Below are positions 53,846 to 55,231 of a stretch of DNA of 55,231 nt, piece after piece. Within the stretch, counting starts at the first letter, position 1; each line of letters begins with the position of its first letter. The notes under the pieces were generated by a model. It saw only the letters and a list, made by a program, of their open reading frames with translations, made no database searches and was not told the DNA's origin. The translations under genes and the position numbers were made by a program. Origin of the DNA: an uncultured Veillonellaceae bacterium (GTDB lineage: Bacteria > Bacillota > Negativicutes > Selenomonadales > Selenomonadaceae); contig OMZT01000044.1 in assembly GCA_900315615.1 (NCBI GenBank), forward strand, positions 1-55,231, read 5' to 3'.

Positions 53846-54922
53846 TCAATCGACATTGATTTCCTTTGGATTAATCGCGAAATCCTCTGCTTTCTCTATC
53901 ATGCGGTCACGCACGTGGTCTAGTGTATTCAAAAGACGTGGATTGAATGTACCGCATTCTCCATCAATAATCATCTTCAAAGCAATTTCCGGCTCGATGG
54001 CCTTCTTGTACACACGATCGTTCGTCAGCGCGTCGAAGCAGTCCACTATACCTGCAGCTTGCAAATACAATGGAATCTTCTCTCCCTTTAGGCCATCGGG
54101 ATACCCCTTTCCATCCCATCTCTCATGATGATGACGGCATATCTCATACGCATATCCAAGGTATGAGTCATCTACGACATTGGATAGGCTCCGAACCATC
54201 TCACATCCCTTCGTCGTATGTGTCTTCATCACATCAAACTCTTCCTTCGTCAACCTTGCAGGCTTGCATAGGATAGCATCCGGGATAGCGATCTTCCCGA
54301 TGTCATGAAGTGCAGCTGCGCGCACTATGAGCTCGATATCCTCACGCGGGAAATCGACTATGGCAAATTCACGGCATATCTGCTCAAGTATGATCCTAAG
54401 ATAGCTCTTTATGCGCTGTACATGCTCACCCGTCTCTACGTTTCGCGCCTCGATAATTGACGCAAGAGAGGATACCACCGCATCGTTCGCCTTCTGAATC
54501 TTCCTACGCTGCTTCTCTACAAGATCTTCCAAGTAAAGTTTATGCTGGTTAAGCTCTATGAGGTTTTGCGTTCGCCTCTGTACGATATGTGGTTCAAATG
54601 GCTTTGTGATCACATCTAAAGCGCCCATATCAAACGTCTTGATGCTTGCCTCAGTAGATTTATCAGAGGTTATTATAAGTACAGGTATGCGATCAAGCCA
54701 TCCAGCTTGTCGCATAGCATCCAAGGTCTGATAACCGTCCATCACCGGCATGATCAGATCCAACAATACCGCAGCTATATCCGAACCAGCCTTTCTAAGG
54801 ATATTGATGGCCTCCTCGCCATCCGCCGCCTCGAGCATACGATATGATCCCTCAAATATCTTTACAAGAATCGCGCGATTCACCTCGGAATCGTCAACGA
54901 TAAGGATACTATCCTGCTGCAT
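53846..54922 (-). CDS. RpfG-type response regulator with HD-GYP domain
   Basis: The 358-residue protein has a receiver domain (Asp55 in LLDLIMPVMDG) joined by a coiled-coil linker to an HD-GYP domain: HDIGK with His206-Asp207, HHHERWDGKGYPDG with the GYP motif. HD-GYP proteins break down cyclic-di-GMP. Start at ATG 54922 after AAAGGGG. It heads the phosphorelay operon. Confidence 0.94.
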   Translation of the reverse strand: MQQDSILIVDDSEVNRAILVKIFEGSYRMLEAADGEEAINILRKAGSDIAAVLLDLIMPVMDGYQTLDAMRQAGWLDRIPVLIITSDKSTEASIKTFDMGALDVITKPFEPHIVQRRTQNLIELNQHKLYLEDLVEKQRRKIQKANDAVVSSLASIIEARNVETGEHVQRIKSYLRIILEQICREFAIVDFPREDIELIVRAAALHDIGKIAIPDAILCKPARLTKEEFDVMKTHTTKGCEMVRSLSNVVDDSYLGYAYEICRHHHERWDGKGYPDGLKGEKIPLYLQAAGIVDCFDALTNDRVYKKAIEPEIALKMIIDGECGTFNPRLLNTLDHVRDRMIEKAEDFAINPKEINVD

Positions 54923-55044
54923 AGCTATCAGCCCCTTTCTCTGCAATGAAGATAAGCTGCCAATCGGATTTATCCACAGAATAATTCAATGTTAAAATTC
55001 CGTGAGTCCTAAATTACACAGCATTATATTTCTCATGAATATAT

Positions 55045-55074
55045 ATTTTACATTGCTGATTACATATCCTGCAA
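55045..55074 (-). promoter_or_regulatory. Candidate promoter of the phosphorelay operon
   Basis: TTGCAG (55069-55074) and TAAAAT (55045-55050) on the minus strand are 18 bases apart, about 120 bases upstream of the first gene. The region also has other AT-rich candidates. Confidence 0.35.
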
Positions 55075-55125
55075 ATGGCAAAATAAATCATTACAGATGT
55101 CCGTTCCACTAGATAACATAGTACA

Positions 55126-55152
55126 CGAAAAAAGCGCCCTAAAAGGACGCTT
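55126..55152 (-). terminator. rRNA operon terminator
   Basis: On the minus strand AAGCGTCC and GGGCGCTT form an 8-bp stem (one G-U pair) followed by a run of T residues, just after the 5S rRNA 3' end. Confidence 0.88.
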
Positions 55153-55157
55153 CATCT

Positions 55158-55231
55158 TAACTGGCAACGCTCTATCCTCCCAGCCCGTCTCCAGGCAAGT
55201 ACTTTCGACGTATGAGTGCTTAACTTCTGTG
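55158..55231 (-). rRNA. rrf: 5S rRNA, 3' part (cut by the window edge)
   Basis: The minus strand reads CACAGAAGTTAAGC at the window edge, then GGAGACGGGCTGGGAGGATA and GCGTTGCCAG, which is the conserved 3' two-thirds of 5S rRNA. The 3' end is placed near 55158 by comparison with the usual GCCAG ending; a few bases of error are possible. The 5' part and the rest of the rRNA operon lie outside the window. Confidence 0.92.

Overview
The window is about 55 kb of densely packed bacterial chromosome with moderate GC. Gene order and content point to a Firmicute, most likely of the class Negativicutes (Selenomonas/Mitsuokella-like). The clues are the blocks secG-est-rnr-smpB, fapR-plsX-fabK-fabD-fabG-acpP-fabF-rnc, rsmD-coaD, rny-ymdB-spoVS and cdaA-cdaR-glmM, together with FapR, FabK and SpoVS. 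The lineage is inferred from synteny and was not tested by a search. About 56 protein genes, one tRNA-Pro(CGG) and the 3' part of a 5S rRNA can be supported. Most genes are on the minus strand. TTG and GTG starts are frequent.

Layout by coordinate: 1-4330 holds the secG-est-rnr-smpB operon with its promoter and terminator. 4289-13643 holds the fatty-acid and phospholipid operon fapR-plsX-fabK-fabD-fabG-acpP-(second FabK-like flavoprotein)-fabF-rnc-pyk. 13731-14541 is DUF177-rpmF behind a consensus promoter. 14595-17590 is rsmD-coaD-(coiled-coil protein)-larC. 17733-19394 is a DUF4127 gene on the plus strand. 19400-24615 contains rny, an unknown gene, ymdB, spoVS, a PHP phosphoesterase and a P-loop/Asp23 fusion. 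24625-26925 has a secreted repeat protein, a CBS protein and a secreted M48 protease. 26926-30496 has comFB, an ABC uptake system and a membrane coiled-coil protein. 30653-36761 has tmcAL and the cdaA-cdaR-FAD dehydrogenase-glmM cluster. 36762-38848 is the least orderly stretch: an orphan HsdR-N-type nuclease-like gene flanked by broken or unexplained sequence. 38849-47884 has ilvE, nnr, acpS, motA-motB, a LysR regulator, a Dcu-type transporter, dapL and tRNA-Pro. 48013-51282 has a Tad-like gene, DUF192 and gdhA. 51346-54922 has a phosphorelay cluster ending in HD-GYP output. 55126-55231 is the end of an rRNA operon.

Functionally, the left half is housekeeping: protein export, trans-translation, RNA decay, lipid synthesis under FapR, ribosome assembly and CoA synthesis. 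The middle combines RNA turnover (RNase Y, YmdB) with cyclic-di-AMP and cell-wall precursor supply (CdaA, CdaR, GlmM). The right half covers amino-acid nitrogen metabolism (IlvE, DapL, GdhA), dicarboxylate transport, motility stators and probable cyclic-di-GMP signalling.

The most notable observations are these: an almost identical 18-bp sequence at the start sites of both the secG and fapR promoters; a Cys-cluster FabK paralogue in the lipid operon; a P-loop NTPase fused to an Asp23-like domain; an orphan PD-(D/E)XK protein in a disturbed region; and a gdhA leader with two mutually exclusive hairpins.
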